From Methylomarinum vadi (GTDB lineage: Bacteria; Pseudomonadota; Gammaproteobacteria; Methylococcales; Methylomonadaceae), in NCBI RefSeq assembly GCF_000733935.1, contig NZ_JPON01000001.1:62001-126000 (forward strand): 64,000 nucleotides of DNA, given 5' to 3'. Positions 17,981-28,403 of the stretch are shown piece after piece (within the stretch, counting starts at the first letter, position 1; every line of letters starts with the position of its first letter). Both the position numbers and the translations under genes were made by a program. The notes under the pieces were generated by a model. It worked only from the letters and a program-made list of their open reading frames with translations. It was not told the origin of the DNA and did not search any database.

Positions 17981-19879
17981 ATGAACAAGAGCGACTACAG
18001 CAACAAGGACGGGCCGGACATCGAGGTCAACAAGACCAGCAAACAACCCGTCTGGCAGAACCCGCAGTTCAACCTGATTCTCTACCTGGTTTTTATCTTC
18101 GCGTCGTTTCACTTCTGGCAGCAGCTGCAGGATACCAAGCGGCTCGAGATCCCGTACAGCGCCTTCCTCGAACACGTGGAGAAACAAGAGGTGGCCGAGG
18201 CCGTGGTTACCGACAAGGCCATCATGGGATTGTTGAAGACGAACGATCCGCAAACGGGGCGACCACAGCAGTTCATCACGATCCCGCTGTGGAACCAGGA
18301 GCTGGCCGACAAGCTCGCCAGTCAGGGCGTCCGTTACACCGTGCGTTACGAAAACAACTGGCTGAGCAACTTCCTGTTCAACTGGGTGCTGCCGTTCGGC
18401 GTGTTGTTTCTGCTCTGGGGGTGGATGGCCCGGCGCATGGGCACTATGGGCAAGGGTATTCTCAACATCGGTAACCGGGTGCGAGTTCATCCCGACCAAC
18501 GGCCCAAGGTCACGTTCGACGATGTCGCGGGCTATGAAGACGTGAAACAGGAGCTGCGCGAGACCGTCGAATTTCTCAAGGACCCGGCGCGGATCAAGGC
18601 TTTGGGCGCACGCAGTCCCAAGGGTGTCCTGCTTGTGGGGCCGCCCGGGACCGGCAAGACCCTGTTCGCCCGCGCGGTGGCCGGCGAGGCTCAGGTGCCG
18701 TTTTTCAATATCAGCGGTTCGGAATTCATCGAGATGTTCGTCGGTGTGGGCGCGGCGCGGGTGCGCGAGATGTTCGACCAGGCGCGCCAGAAGGCACCCT
18801 GCATCATCTTTATCGACGAGATCGACGCCATCGGCCGTTCCCGCAGTGGCGGGCCTGTCATGGGTGGTCATGACGAGCGCGAGCAGACCCTCAATCAGCT
18901 GCTCACCGAGATGGACGGTTTCGACTCCTCCACCGGCGTGGTGGTGATGGCGGCGACCAACCGGCCGGAGATCCTCGATCAGGCGCTGTTGCGCGCGGGG
19001 CGTTTCGATCGCCGGGTCCTGGTGGACAAACCGGATTTCGTGGCCAGGCAGGGCATCCTGCAGCTCTATGCGAACAAGATGAAACTGGCGCCGGATGTGG
19101 ACCTGGCGGTGGTGGCGAAACGCACGCCCGGCTTCGTCGGCGCCGATCTGGAGAACATCTGTAACGAGGCCGCCATCCACGCCCTGCGCAGCGACCGCGA
19201 GCAGGTGACGATGAGTGACTTCGAGGCGGCGATCGACCGGGTGATCGCCGGCCCGGAGGCCAGGCAGCGGGCCTTGAGCCCGGAGGAAAAGCACCGTGTT
19301 GCCGTCCACGAGTCGGGGCACGCGCTGATTGCCGTCAATGTACCGACCGGCGCGCCGGTGCATCGTGTCACCATCATTCCGCGCGCCATCGGTGCCCTGG
19401 GCTTCACCCTGCAACTGCCCGTGGAAGAGAAGTATCTCTCCACTACCGAAGAGATGAAGGACCAGATCGCCATCCTGCTGGGTGGCCGGGTCGCCGAGGA
19501 GCAGGTGCTCGGCAGTATCTCCTCGGGGGCCTCCAACGACCTGGAGCGGGCAACGGAGATCGCCCGTACCATGGTCGCGCGTCTGGGCATGAGCGACAGC
19601 CTCGGGCCGGTGGTCTACGGCCGCCAGCAGCAGTTGCAGTACCTGAACAGTGCGCAGACGGTCGAGGAGCGCAATTTCAGTGAGGCCACCGCGCAGGCCA
19701 TTGATGCGGAGGTCAAGGCACTGGTGGAAGAGGGCAGGAACCGTGCCCGGGAGATCCTCACCCGTTGCCGACTGGCGTTGGATAAGCTGACAGCCGAACT
19801 CGAGGACAAGGAGACATTGAGTGGTGATGACGTGACCCGGATAGCTGCGGGCTGTGATGTGGGAAACGCCCCCAAATAG
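17981..19879 (+). CDS. ftsH: ATP-dependent zinc metalloprotease FtsH
   Basis: The 632-residue protein has two membrane segments (about residues 28-46 and 128-148) flanking a periplasmic domain, an AAA+ domain with Walker A GPPGTGKT near residue 220, Walker B and the arginine-finger region, and an M41 peptidase domain with HESGH near residue 445. FtsH hexamers extract and degrade membrane and unfolded proteins. The N-terminus (about 25 polar residues before the first membrane segment) is longer than in E. coli FtsH. A dedicated ftsH copy is typical of transmissible stress-tolerance loci and is probably additional to the host gene. Confidence 0.96.
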   Translation: MNKSDYSNKDGPDIEVNKTSKQPVWQNPQFNLILYLVFIFASFHFWQQLQDTKRLEIPYSAFLEHVEKQEVAEAVVTDKAIMGLLKTNDPQTGRPQQFITIPLWNQELADKLASQGVRYTVRYENNWLSNFLFNWVLPFGVLFLLWGWMARRMGTMGKGILNIGNRVRVHPDQRPKVTFDDVAGYEDVKQELRETVEFLKDPARIKALGARSPKGVLLVGPPGTGKTLFARAVAGEAQVPFFNISGSEFIEMFVGVGAARVREMFDQARQKAPCIIFIDEIDAIGRSRSGGPVMGGHDEREQTLNQLLTEMDGFDSSTGVVVMAATNRPEILDQALLRAGRFDRRVLVDKPDFVARQGILQLYANKMKLAPDVDLAVVAKRTPGFVGADLENICNEAAIHALRSDREQVTMSDFEAAIDRVIAGPEARQRALSPEEKHRVAVHESGHALIAVNVPTGAPVHRVTIIPRAIGALGFTLQLPVEEKYLSTTEEMKDQIAILLGGRVAEEQVLGSISSGASNDLERATEIARTMVARLGMSDSLGPVVYGRQQQLQYLNSAQTVEERNFSEATAQAIDAEVKALVEEGRNRAREILTRCRLALDKLTAELEDKETLSGDDVTRIAAGCDVGNAPK

Positions 19880-19972
19880 AATCGGTCACCATGTCACGGT
19901 GCCGATAAAATCTGACTGTCTCGATAACTGGGCGAGATGACATTATGTTTATAACGAAGCGTTATCTTATCT

Positions 19973-21109
19973 ATGCAAACGCACTATCAACCTGACCCGG
20001 TCCTGCGACGTCTGCGTTGGCTGACCTGGACCATCGTACTGATCCTGGTTCTCTGGCAGTTCCTGCCCTGGATTGAACGCTATCTGATCGGCATGACGTC
20101 AGAACCACGAGCCGTCACGGCGCGCGGCGAACTGGCGGCCGACGAGCGGTCGACTATTAAGATCTTCGAGCAGTCCAGCCCCTCGGTGGTGTTCATCAGC
20201 ACCCGCCAGCGGGTACGCGATCTCTGGACGCGGAATGTCTTCAGCGTGCCGAGGGGAACGGGTTCGGGGTTCATTTGGGACGACCTGGGTCATGTGGTGA
20301 CGAACAACCATGTGATAGAGGGGGCTTCCGAGGCGACCGTGCGGCTCAACGACGGGCGCCGCTATAGTGCTGTGCTCGTTGGCACCAGCCCTGCCCACGA
20401 CTTGGCCGTGTTGCGCATCAACGTGGCCTTCGACCGGCCGCCGCCGGTACCCGTGGGAACGAGTGGCGACCTAAAGGTGGGGCAGAAAGTGTTTGCCATC
20501 GGCAACCCGTTCGGTCTCGATTACACGCTGACCAGCGGTCTGGTTTCGGCGCTGGACCGGTCGCTGGCCGAAGACAACGGCGCCACCATAGAGCACCTGA
20601 TCCAGACCGATGCGGCGATCAACCCGGGTAACTCCGGGGGACCGCTGTTGGACAGTGCCGGCCGTTTGATAGGCATCAACACCGCGATCTACAGCCCGTC
20701 CGGCGCCTACGCGGGGATAGGATTCGCGGTCCCAGTGGATACCGTGAACCGGGTGGTGCCGCAGCTGATTGCGCGCGGTAAATACATACGCCCCAGTCTC
20801 GGTGTGAGCGTTGATGCGGGTATCAATCGGGCACTCACGAAGCAACTCGGTATTGAAGGCGTCCTCTTGCTCAAGGTCGAACCGGGTTCGGCAGCCGATG
20901 TGGCTGGTTTGCGTGGGACCAAGATCGATCGTGACGGTGATGTCATTCCCGGCGATATCATCATCGCCGTGGCAGGTCAGCCGGTGGACTCTGTCACCGC
21001 GCTGCTGGGGCGGCTCGATGATCATCGTATCGGGGATCAAGTTACCCTGCGTATCTGGCGTGCCGGACGCGAACTGGATGTCGATGTCGTTCTACAAGGA
21101 GGGACCTGA
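19973..21109 (+). CDS. DegS/HtrA-type trypsin-like serine protease with one PDZ domain
   Basis: The 378-residue protein has one N-terminal membrane anchor (about residues 16-36), a trypsin-like domain with catalytic His-113 (NNHVIEG), Asp-143 (DLAVLR) and Ser-221 (GNSGGPL), and one PDZ domain (about 280-375). Single anchor plus single PDZ is the DegS layout. It would act in the periplasm on misfolded proteins. I see no clear ribosome site before ATG 19973, and a 93-base gap separates it from ftsH, so it may have its own promoter. It is the last clear quality-control gene of the block. Confidence 0.9.
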   Translation: MQTHYQPDPVLRRLRWLTWTIVLILVLWQFLPWIERYLIGMTSEPRAVTARGELAADERSTIKIFEQSSPSVVFISTRQRVRDLWTRNVFSVPRGTGSGFIWDDLGHVVTNNHVIEGASEATVRLNDGRRYSAVLVGTSPAHDLAVLRINVAFDRPPPVPVGTSGDLKVGQKVFAIGNPFGLDYTLTSGLVSALDRSLAEDNGATIEHLIQTDAAINPGNSGGPLLDSAGRLIGINTAIYSPSGAYAGIGFAVPVDTVNRVVPQLIARGKYIRPSLGVSVDAGINRALTKQLGIEGVLLLKVEPGSAADVAGLRGTKIDRDGDVIPGDIIIAVAGQPVDSVTALLGRLDDHRIGDQVTLRIWRAGRELDVDVVLQGGT

Positions 21110-21170
21110 TCGAGCCGGCCGAAACGCGGTGTTGGTCAATTCAAGGTGATCGAGTGGGAGGTCATGGCGT

Positions 21171-21458
21171 ATGGTTTTGACAACCGATGATGTACTCAAG
21201 GTGGCGCATCTTGCGCGGTTGGCCGTCGACGAGACTGAGCTGGATGCCTACGCCAAAGAGCTTTCCAGCATTCTCGATCTGGTTCAACAGATGGATACCA
21301 TAGACACGAAAGGGGTGGTGCCCATGGCGCACCCTTTGGATATGGCGCAGCGATTGCGCCCCGATGTGGTGACGGAAACCAACCAAAGAGAGCTGCTGCA
21401 ATCCGTCGCGCCCCTTGTCGAAGATGGCTTGTACCTGGTGCCGCGTGTCATTGAGTAG
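21171..21458 (+). CDS. gatC: GatC, subunit C of Asp/Glu-tRNA amidotransferase (orphan)
   Basis: The 95-residue protein matches GatC along its whole length, including VAHLARLAVDE near the start, the VVPMAHP motif and the RPDVV segment. GatC stabilises GatA-GatB, which converts misacylated Glu-tRNA(Gln) or Asp-tRNA(Asn). gatA and gatB should follow but do not; after 33 bases the neighbouring genes run in the opposite direction. The gene is therefore a cut-off piece of a gat operon, perhaps carried along from a donor chromosome or marking a rearrangement. Confidence 0.9.
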   Translation: MVLTTDDVLKVAHLARLAVDETELDAYAKELSSILDLVQQMDTIDTKGVVPMAHPLDMAQRLRPDVVTETNQRELLQSVAPLVEDGLYLVPRVIE

Positions 21459-21491
21459 AAGGGAAATATTCGGGGCCTGCCAAACAGGGAG

Positions 21492-21779
21492 TCAAACGGA
21501 TTTGGCACCAAACCAACGTCTGATGGTTTCCTTCTCGGATTCACTCCAGTTCTGATGCAGGAGCTTTTCCCGATCGAGACCATTGCAGGTCTGGCCAACC
21601 TTGTCGCCCGGCAAACGGCGGTAGCCGCAGCGGGTGCAGACCAATCGTTTTCCGCCTGTCTCTTGAACCCACTCGTGAACCGTGTTGAGCAGGTCTGAAA
21701 GTCTCACTGCCTCACTACCCGGATCCGTTGTAGTCTTTTGCTGAGGCACCCTTGGCTTACTTGCCCTTGACTCGTTCAT
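21492..21779 (-). CDS. Hypothetical small protein with rubredoxin-like zinc knuckle
   Basis: From ATG 21779 the protein has 95 residues. It contains CTRCGYRRLPGDKVGQTC, a partial zinc-ribbon pattern with three cysteines, and a Trp-rich C-terminus (QNWSESEKETIRRWFG). The frame is open to 21848 but that extension overlaps the preceding gene by more. The start is uncertain because no clear ribosome site is visible; translational coupling with the upstream zinc-ribbon gene, which it overlaps by 23 bases, is possible. I do not recognise a family. Confidence 0.5.
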   Translation of the reverse strand: MNESRASKPRVPQQKTTTDPGSEAVRLSDLLNTVHEWVQETGGKRLVCTRCGYRRLPGDKVGQTCNGLDREKLLHQNWSESEKETIRRWFGAKSV

Positions 21780-22287
21780 ACACGGTGGCGTGACATTTCG
21801 GGCAGGGCGGTATACGCCCGGTGCGTTCAAAATGCACCCGTTCGCCACAGGCGCGACAGCGTAGCGTGCCGATGGTGGTGATTTCTCCGGTATGCCATTC
21901 TGTTACGCGTTGCCTGGCTTTATCCAGGTGACGGAGTTCGAGTTTCGCCGCTTCCGCCAGCGTGCGGAAACGGTGGAGGAGAGTTTTCTCTATCAGCAGC
22001 AGGCTGAGGCGCAGCCAGTCCGCCAGTTCACGTTCCTCTTCAGCCAGATGGCGTCCCACATCGTGGAGGTCACGGGTGATGAACTCGTGTATCTTGGTAG
22101 CTTCTTCTTGGGTCAGCTCCCCTAACGCGACCGCCTTTTCGCGCGCTGCCTGCAGGGCGCTTGTCAGGGAATGCTCGGAACGCGCCTCAGTCGCATCAAG
22201 AGTGTGCTCCGCACGCTGAAGCATCCGGTCGTAGGCATGGACCAGCCTGTCTGCGGGTGAGGCCTGATTTTCTTTCGAATCGGTCAT
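21757..22287 (-). CDS. Zinc ribbon-containing protein (DUF1451 family)
   Basis: The 176-residue protein is mostly helical with a C-terminal zinc ribbon, CRACGE followed by CPKCHA. This is the DUF1451 layout; its function is unknown. The IS200-type element begins only five bases upstream of the ATG at 22287, so native promoter and ribosome site have been displaced. Unless the element supplies both, expression is doubtful. The next gene on the same strand overlaps its 3' end by 23 bases. Confidence 0.8.
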   Translation of the reverse strand: MTDSKENQASPADRLVHAYDRMLQRAEHTLDATEARSEHSLTSALQAAREKAVALGELTQEEATKIHEFITRDLHDVGRHLAEEERELADWLRLSLLLIEKTLLHRFRTLAEAAKLELRHLDKARQRVTEWHTGEITTIGTLRCRACGERVHFERTGRIPPCPKCHATVYERVKGK

Positions 22288-22291
22288 ATTT

Positions 22292-24991
<2,700 letters not shown>

Positions 24992-25074
24992 ATGACCAGC
25001 CTCTAATAGGTTTGCAGAATTTTCCGGAATTGTGTCTTTACTAGATGTTGCTAAAGAAAAATTGACCCGTCTGA

Positions 25075-25295
25075 TCGGGCCGCATTGTGGCCCGGGTCAG
25101 CGAGGACTCGCCGGCTGAAAAGGCCGGGATGCGACGAGGCGATGTGATCGTCGAGTACCGGCGCGAGCTGGTGACCGATGTCGGCAGTGTCGCTGACTTT
25201 CAACGTGCCGTGAAACAGGCCGCCGCCGACAAGTATGTGCTGTTGATGGAGCGCAAGAGCGGTGTATGCGGCGCTATGTGGCCCTGAGCTGGTAA
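25075..25295 (+). pseudogene. 3' remnant of a DegP/HtrA-type protease (last PDZ domain)
   Basis: The frame from 25075 encodes IVARVSEDSPAEKAGMRRGD and onward to YVLLMERKSG, the final PDZ domain of a DegP-like protease. No protease domain precedes it, and a TGA lies directly upstream. At the 3' end the open frame runs to TGA 25285-25287, but after KSGV the natural ending (RRYVALSW, stop 25293-25295) continues in the +1 frame, so there is also a late frameshift. The 5' end of a degP-like gene is fused at 10939. I treat this as a non-functional fragment. Confidence 0.7.
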
Positions 25296-25402
25296 CAGCA
25301 GGGGAGATACCGCTAGAAAAACCTCAAACACGGCAGTTACTCACGAATCCCCAGTAAACCCAAAGACTCGGAAGCGGAGGGTCAATATAGGATTTCCCTA
25401 GG

Positions 25403-27148
25403 CTAGACGGTAATCGCACCCGACCCCAGTTGTGGAAGGGTATTGCAAAGCGATTCGGTGACCAAGCGAGATACAGCTGTCGCAGACTCGCTGCGCAACG
25501 CTGCATGAGCCAATGCTTCGAGGGTCGTTAGGTTAGATGCCGTGAGTGCCAATCTTACGCGGGCGGCATTAGCCGGGCTCATGCTCAACCTTCGGACGCC
25601 TAATCCTACAAGGAGTCCTGCCACACCGGCATCGGCCGCGGCTTCACCACAGACAGTGACCGGCTTACCTGCGGCAACCGCCGCATCAATGACCCGGCTC
25701 ACTGCGCGTAGCACTGATGGGTGTAATACCGTGTAGTCGTCAATCAGGGCGAGTGCATTACGATCAACCGCCAGAACGAACTGTGTCAAGTCATTGGTCC
25801 CGATGCTTATGAAATCTGACAATTGAAGAATCTCTTCTATCGCAAAGACGGCCGAAGGCGTTTCGATGAGTGCACCGATCGGCGGTATCTCACGGATTCC
25901 TTCGCTGCAGGCAATCTCTTTCACTACAGATATCGCCTCTTGTAGATCCGTGTGGCCTATCACCATCGGAAACATGATCCGTACGTCATGTTCGCGGGAT
26001 GCGAGAATGGCCGCGAGCATCTGCGCACGAAACAGGTCTTGAGAGGCCAGCAAGGAAAAGCGCAGCCCCCGGACGCCAAGGTTGGGGTTGGCCTCGAATC
26101 TTGGCTCGAGAAACCTTGGCCACTTGTCGCCGCCGAAGTCCGCCGTTCGAACCACGAGCGGCTTGCCCCCCAGGCTTCGCGCGATATGGCAAAAGCAGTC
26201 GTACTGCTCTTCAATGGAAGGGGCGGCTTGTTTTCCGAGAAAAAGGTACTCGGTACGGAAAAGCCCAACACCGTCAAGGCTGTGCTCAAGGACCTGCTTG
26301 ACTTCGAAAGGGCGGCCCACGTTCGCTAATAACCGCACACCAACGCCATCGAGTGTAATGCACTCGCGTGATTCTGCGTCGGTAGCTTCTTTCGTAGTCG
26401 CGTCATAGTGTGTCTTTGCCGTGCTGGAAGTCGCCAACTGGGATGGTTCAGGCTCCAGAATAACCTCGCCTGTCTGTCCGTTGACTAACAGAATCGCTTC
26501 CGGCGTGATCAGTTGAGTCGCCTGGGTTATTCCGCTCACCGCCGGCACCCCAAGTGCACGTGCAAGAATCGCGGCGTGCCCGGTTTCCCCGCCAATTTCT
26601 GTGATGATGCCGGCAAGGTTCTCTGGTTCGAACTCAAGCAGATCGGAGGGCAAGACCTCTCGGGTGACGAGTATCGAATCGGATGACAGCCGGCTCAGAG
26701 ATATCTTTTCCGCTTGTGATAGCTGGCGGAGTAATCTGCGCTGCAGGTCGATCATATCGGCAGACCGCTCCCGCAGGTAGGGGTCGTCAGCTTCGTTCAG
26801 ACGGCGAGCGATATCATCAGTGGCTTGCTGGATAGCGAATTCCAGGTTGTTATGTTCGGTTCTGACAAGGTTTTCAATTTGTTCGATGAACTGCAGATCA
26901 TCGAGAAACAGCAGGTGGGCCGAGAAGATCTCGGCCGATGATTCGCCAAGTTCTGAAGCAACACGGGCCTGCAGTTGCTCGAGTTCGCGACGGCTTGACT
27001 CGAGCGCGGCGTGAAAGCGCGCTATCTCGTCGTCTATTGCTCCCGCTTCAATCCGGTCAGATGCGATTTTTTTATCGCCGATTCCTAGAATAACAGCCTG
27101 TCCTTGTGCGTAACCCGGTGAAATTGGCTTTCCATTAAGGATCTTCAT
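25403..27148 (-). CDS. ptsI: Phosphoenolpyruvate-protein phosphotransferase (PTS enzyme I)
   Basis: From ATG 27148 the protein has 581 residues, the usual enzyme I length. It has the N-terminal domain with the phosphohistidine segment GGETGHAAILARALGVPAV (GGxTSH in most members, here with Gly and Ala changes next to His) and a C-terminal PEP-binding TIM barrel with GLFRTEYLF, IGTNDLTQF and the CGEAA active-site motif. Enzyme I passes phosphate from PEP to HPr. No HPr or sugar permease gene is nearby, so it is an isolated copy. The frame extends to 27202, but the homologous start is at MKILNGKPISPG. Confidence 0.9.
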   Translation of the reverse strand: MKILNGKPISPGYAQGQAVILGIGDKKIASDRIEAGAIDDEIARFHAALESSRRELEQLQARVASELGESSAEIFSAHLLFLDDLQFIEQIENLVRTEHNNLEFAIQQATDDIARRLNEADDPYLRERSADMIDLQRRLLRQLSQAEKISLSRLSSDSILVTREVLPSDLLEFEPENLAGIITEIGGETGHAAILARALGVPAVSGITQATQLITPEAILLVNGQTGEVILEPEPSQLATSSTAKTHYDATTKEATDAESRECITLDGVGVRLLANVGRPFEVKQVLEHSLDGVGLFRTEYLFLGKQAAPSIEEQYDCFCHIARSLGGKPLVVRTADFGGDKWPRFLEPRFEANPNLGVRGLRFSLLASQDLFRAQMLAAILASREHDVRIMFPMVIGHTDLQEAISVVKEIACSEGIREIPPIGALIETPSAVFAIEEILQLSDFISIGTNDLTQFVLAVDRNALALIDDYTVLHPSVLRAVSRVIDAAVAAGKPVTVCGEAAADAGVAGLLVGLGVRRLSMSPANAARVRLALTASNLTTLEALAHAALRSESATAVSRLVTESLCNTLPQLGSGAITV

Positions 27149-27283
27149 GGAGTTGTACCTGGTTCTCAGTGCGGTAGACGCTGCCGGTCGGTCCGCATGC
27201 AACCGACGCGGGATAAATCCTCAATCAGTCGATTGAAGGCGTCACGTGCTCCTATGTCTGATCAACTTCAAAACTCAGTTCGT

Positions 27284-27324
27284 CAAAAACAACCGGCTGA
27301 CTCTTGTGTTGAAGTCAGCCGGTT
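27284..27324 (-). terminator. Intrinsic terminator of the ABC-transporter operon
   Basis: A perfect 12-base-pair stem (27291-27302 with 27313-27324) is followed on the minus strand by GTTTTT. It lies 26 bases after the stop codon of the DUF4340 gene, ahead of the enzyme I gene on the same strand. Confidence 0.85.
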
Positions 27325-27349
27325 CCCGCCAAAGTCGGAACACCAAGAT

Positions 27350-28402
27350 TTACTCTGAGGTCACCCCTTCGCCTTTGTCATCGGGTGCCGGCATATCTTC
27401 CTCGATGTCGCCAGCCGATTCCGCCTCGCTGGCGGCGTCGGGTACGGCTTCGGTCAGTTTCTCCAAGCTGGCGGATTCGAGCAATGGCTTGGCCTTGTAA
27501 CTGGCGAGCCGGAAATATTCCGGTCGAGTGGAGACCTTGAGCGTGTACTCCTCCTTGTCCTTGGCTTTACCCACGCGGTAGCTCCGTGTCTCGCCATCCC
27601 TGGACAGAGACAGCTCCAGCACGGGTTCTGCCAGACCGTATTCGTCCTTCGCTTCACGCCCCAGCACCTTTTCGAATTGAAGATCCGCCAGCAGGCCGGC
27701 CAGTTTATCTGCCGCGCTGGCCTTCAGCTGCTGGCCTTCCCCCAGTTCATCGGCTTGCCATGTCGGCAATTGGCTCGAGTCTTCGGTCGCCTTGTCGCTG
27801 TCTGCTACCAGGCTACTACGCTGGAGGTGCAGGCCATTGACATTGATGGCAGTGATCTGCGTTTTCGGTAAAGTCAGAACGGACTTGTCTTCCCAATCCG
27901 ACGCTTTGACCGGCACATCGTATACGGCCATCTTGACTGCATGGATGGCGTCACTGGCTTCATTGCGGGCGTGAATGAGCCGCATGCCTGGCGAGCTGCC
28001 CAGGAAGAGCCGGGCGACTGTGTCATCGTCCTCTGACAGTGTGATGCGGCGTTCGAACTTCTCGTCACTCACTTTGAAACGCTCCCGTGCGCCACCACTA
28101 GTGGCTATCGGCGTGCCGGAACGCAGAGCTTTGAGTCGCTCGAAAAGCTGTTTCACCTTGTTGCTGTTGGCCGGGAATTCACCCAAGTCCGGCAACACCC
28201 AGTCGCTGCCGTTCTTTGCCAGGGTTACCTTGGCATTATCCGGCCCTTCCAGGGTGATGCGGTCGATCTTTTCCGCATCAAAGCTGACCAGTGCGACGGG
28301 CTCGCTCACAGCGGTAACACCCCGGTCGCTTAAGCCGATTCCTACCGCCAGCAGCAGCTGGGCGGTGAGCAGAACGGCCAGTATCTTGACTCTCTTGTTC
28401 AT
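27350..28402 (-). CDS. DUF4340 domain-containing protein
   Basis: The 350-residue protein has one N-terminal membrane segment (about residues 6-26) and a long soluble part with the repeated DUF4340 beta pattern (VTLAKNGSDWVLPDL and DEYGLAEPVLELSL). It ends in an acidic tail. DUF4340 genes commonly follow GldG-type ABC genes, as here, and the product is probably an envelope partner of that transporter. It begins one base after the permease stop codon. An intrinsic terminator follows. Function is unknown. Confidence 0.82.
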   Translation of the reverse strand: MNKRVKILAVLLTAQLLLAVGIGLSDRGVTAVSEPVALVSFDAEKIDRITLEGPDNAKVTLAKNGSDWVLPDLGEFPANSNKVKQLFERLKALRSGTPIATSGGARERFKVSDEKFERRITLSEDDDTVARLFLGSSPGMRLIHARNEASDAIHAVKMAVYDVPVKASDWEDKSVLTLPKTQITAINVNGLHLQRSSLVADSDKATEDSSQLPTWQADELGEGQQLKASAADKLAGLLADLQFEKVLGREAKDEYGLAEPVLELSLSRDGETRSYRVGKAKDKEEYTLKVSTRPEYFRLASYKAKPLLESASLEKLTEAVPDAASEAESAGDIEEDMPAPDDKGEGVTSE

Positions 28403-28403
28403 G

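Noticed and set aside
16691-19414. Very long minus-strand open frame (907 codons) opposite the amidotransferase and ftsH genes
   Set aside because: It is the antisense shadow of GC-rich codons in well-identified genes. It has no recognisable domain and is rich in His, Arg and Gln as such shadows are.
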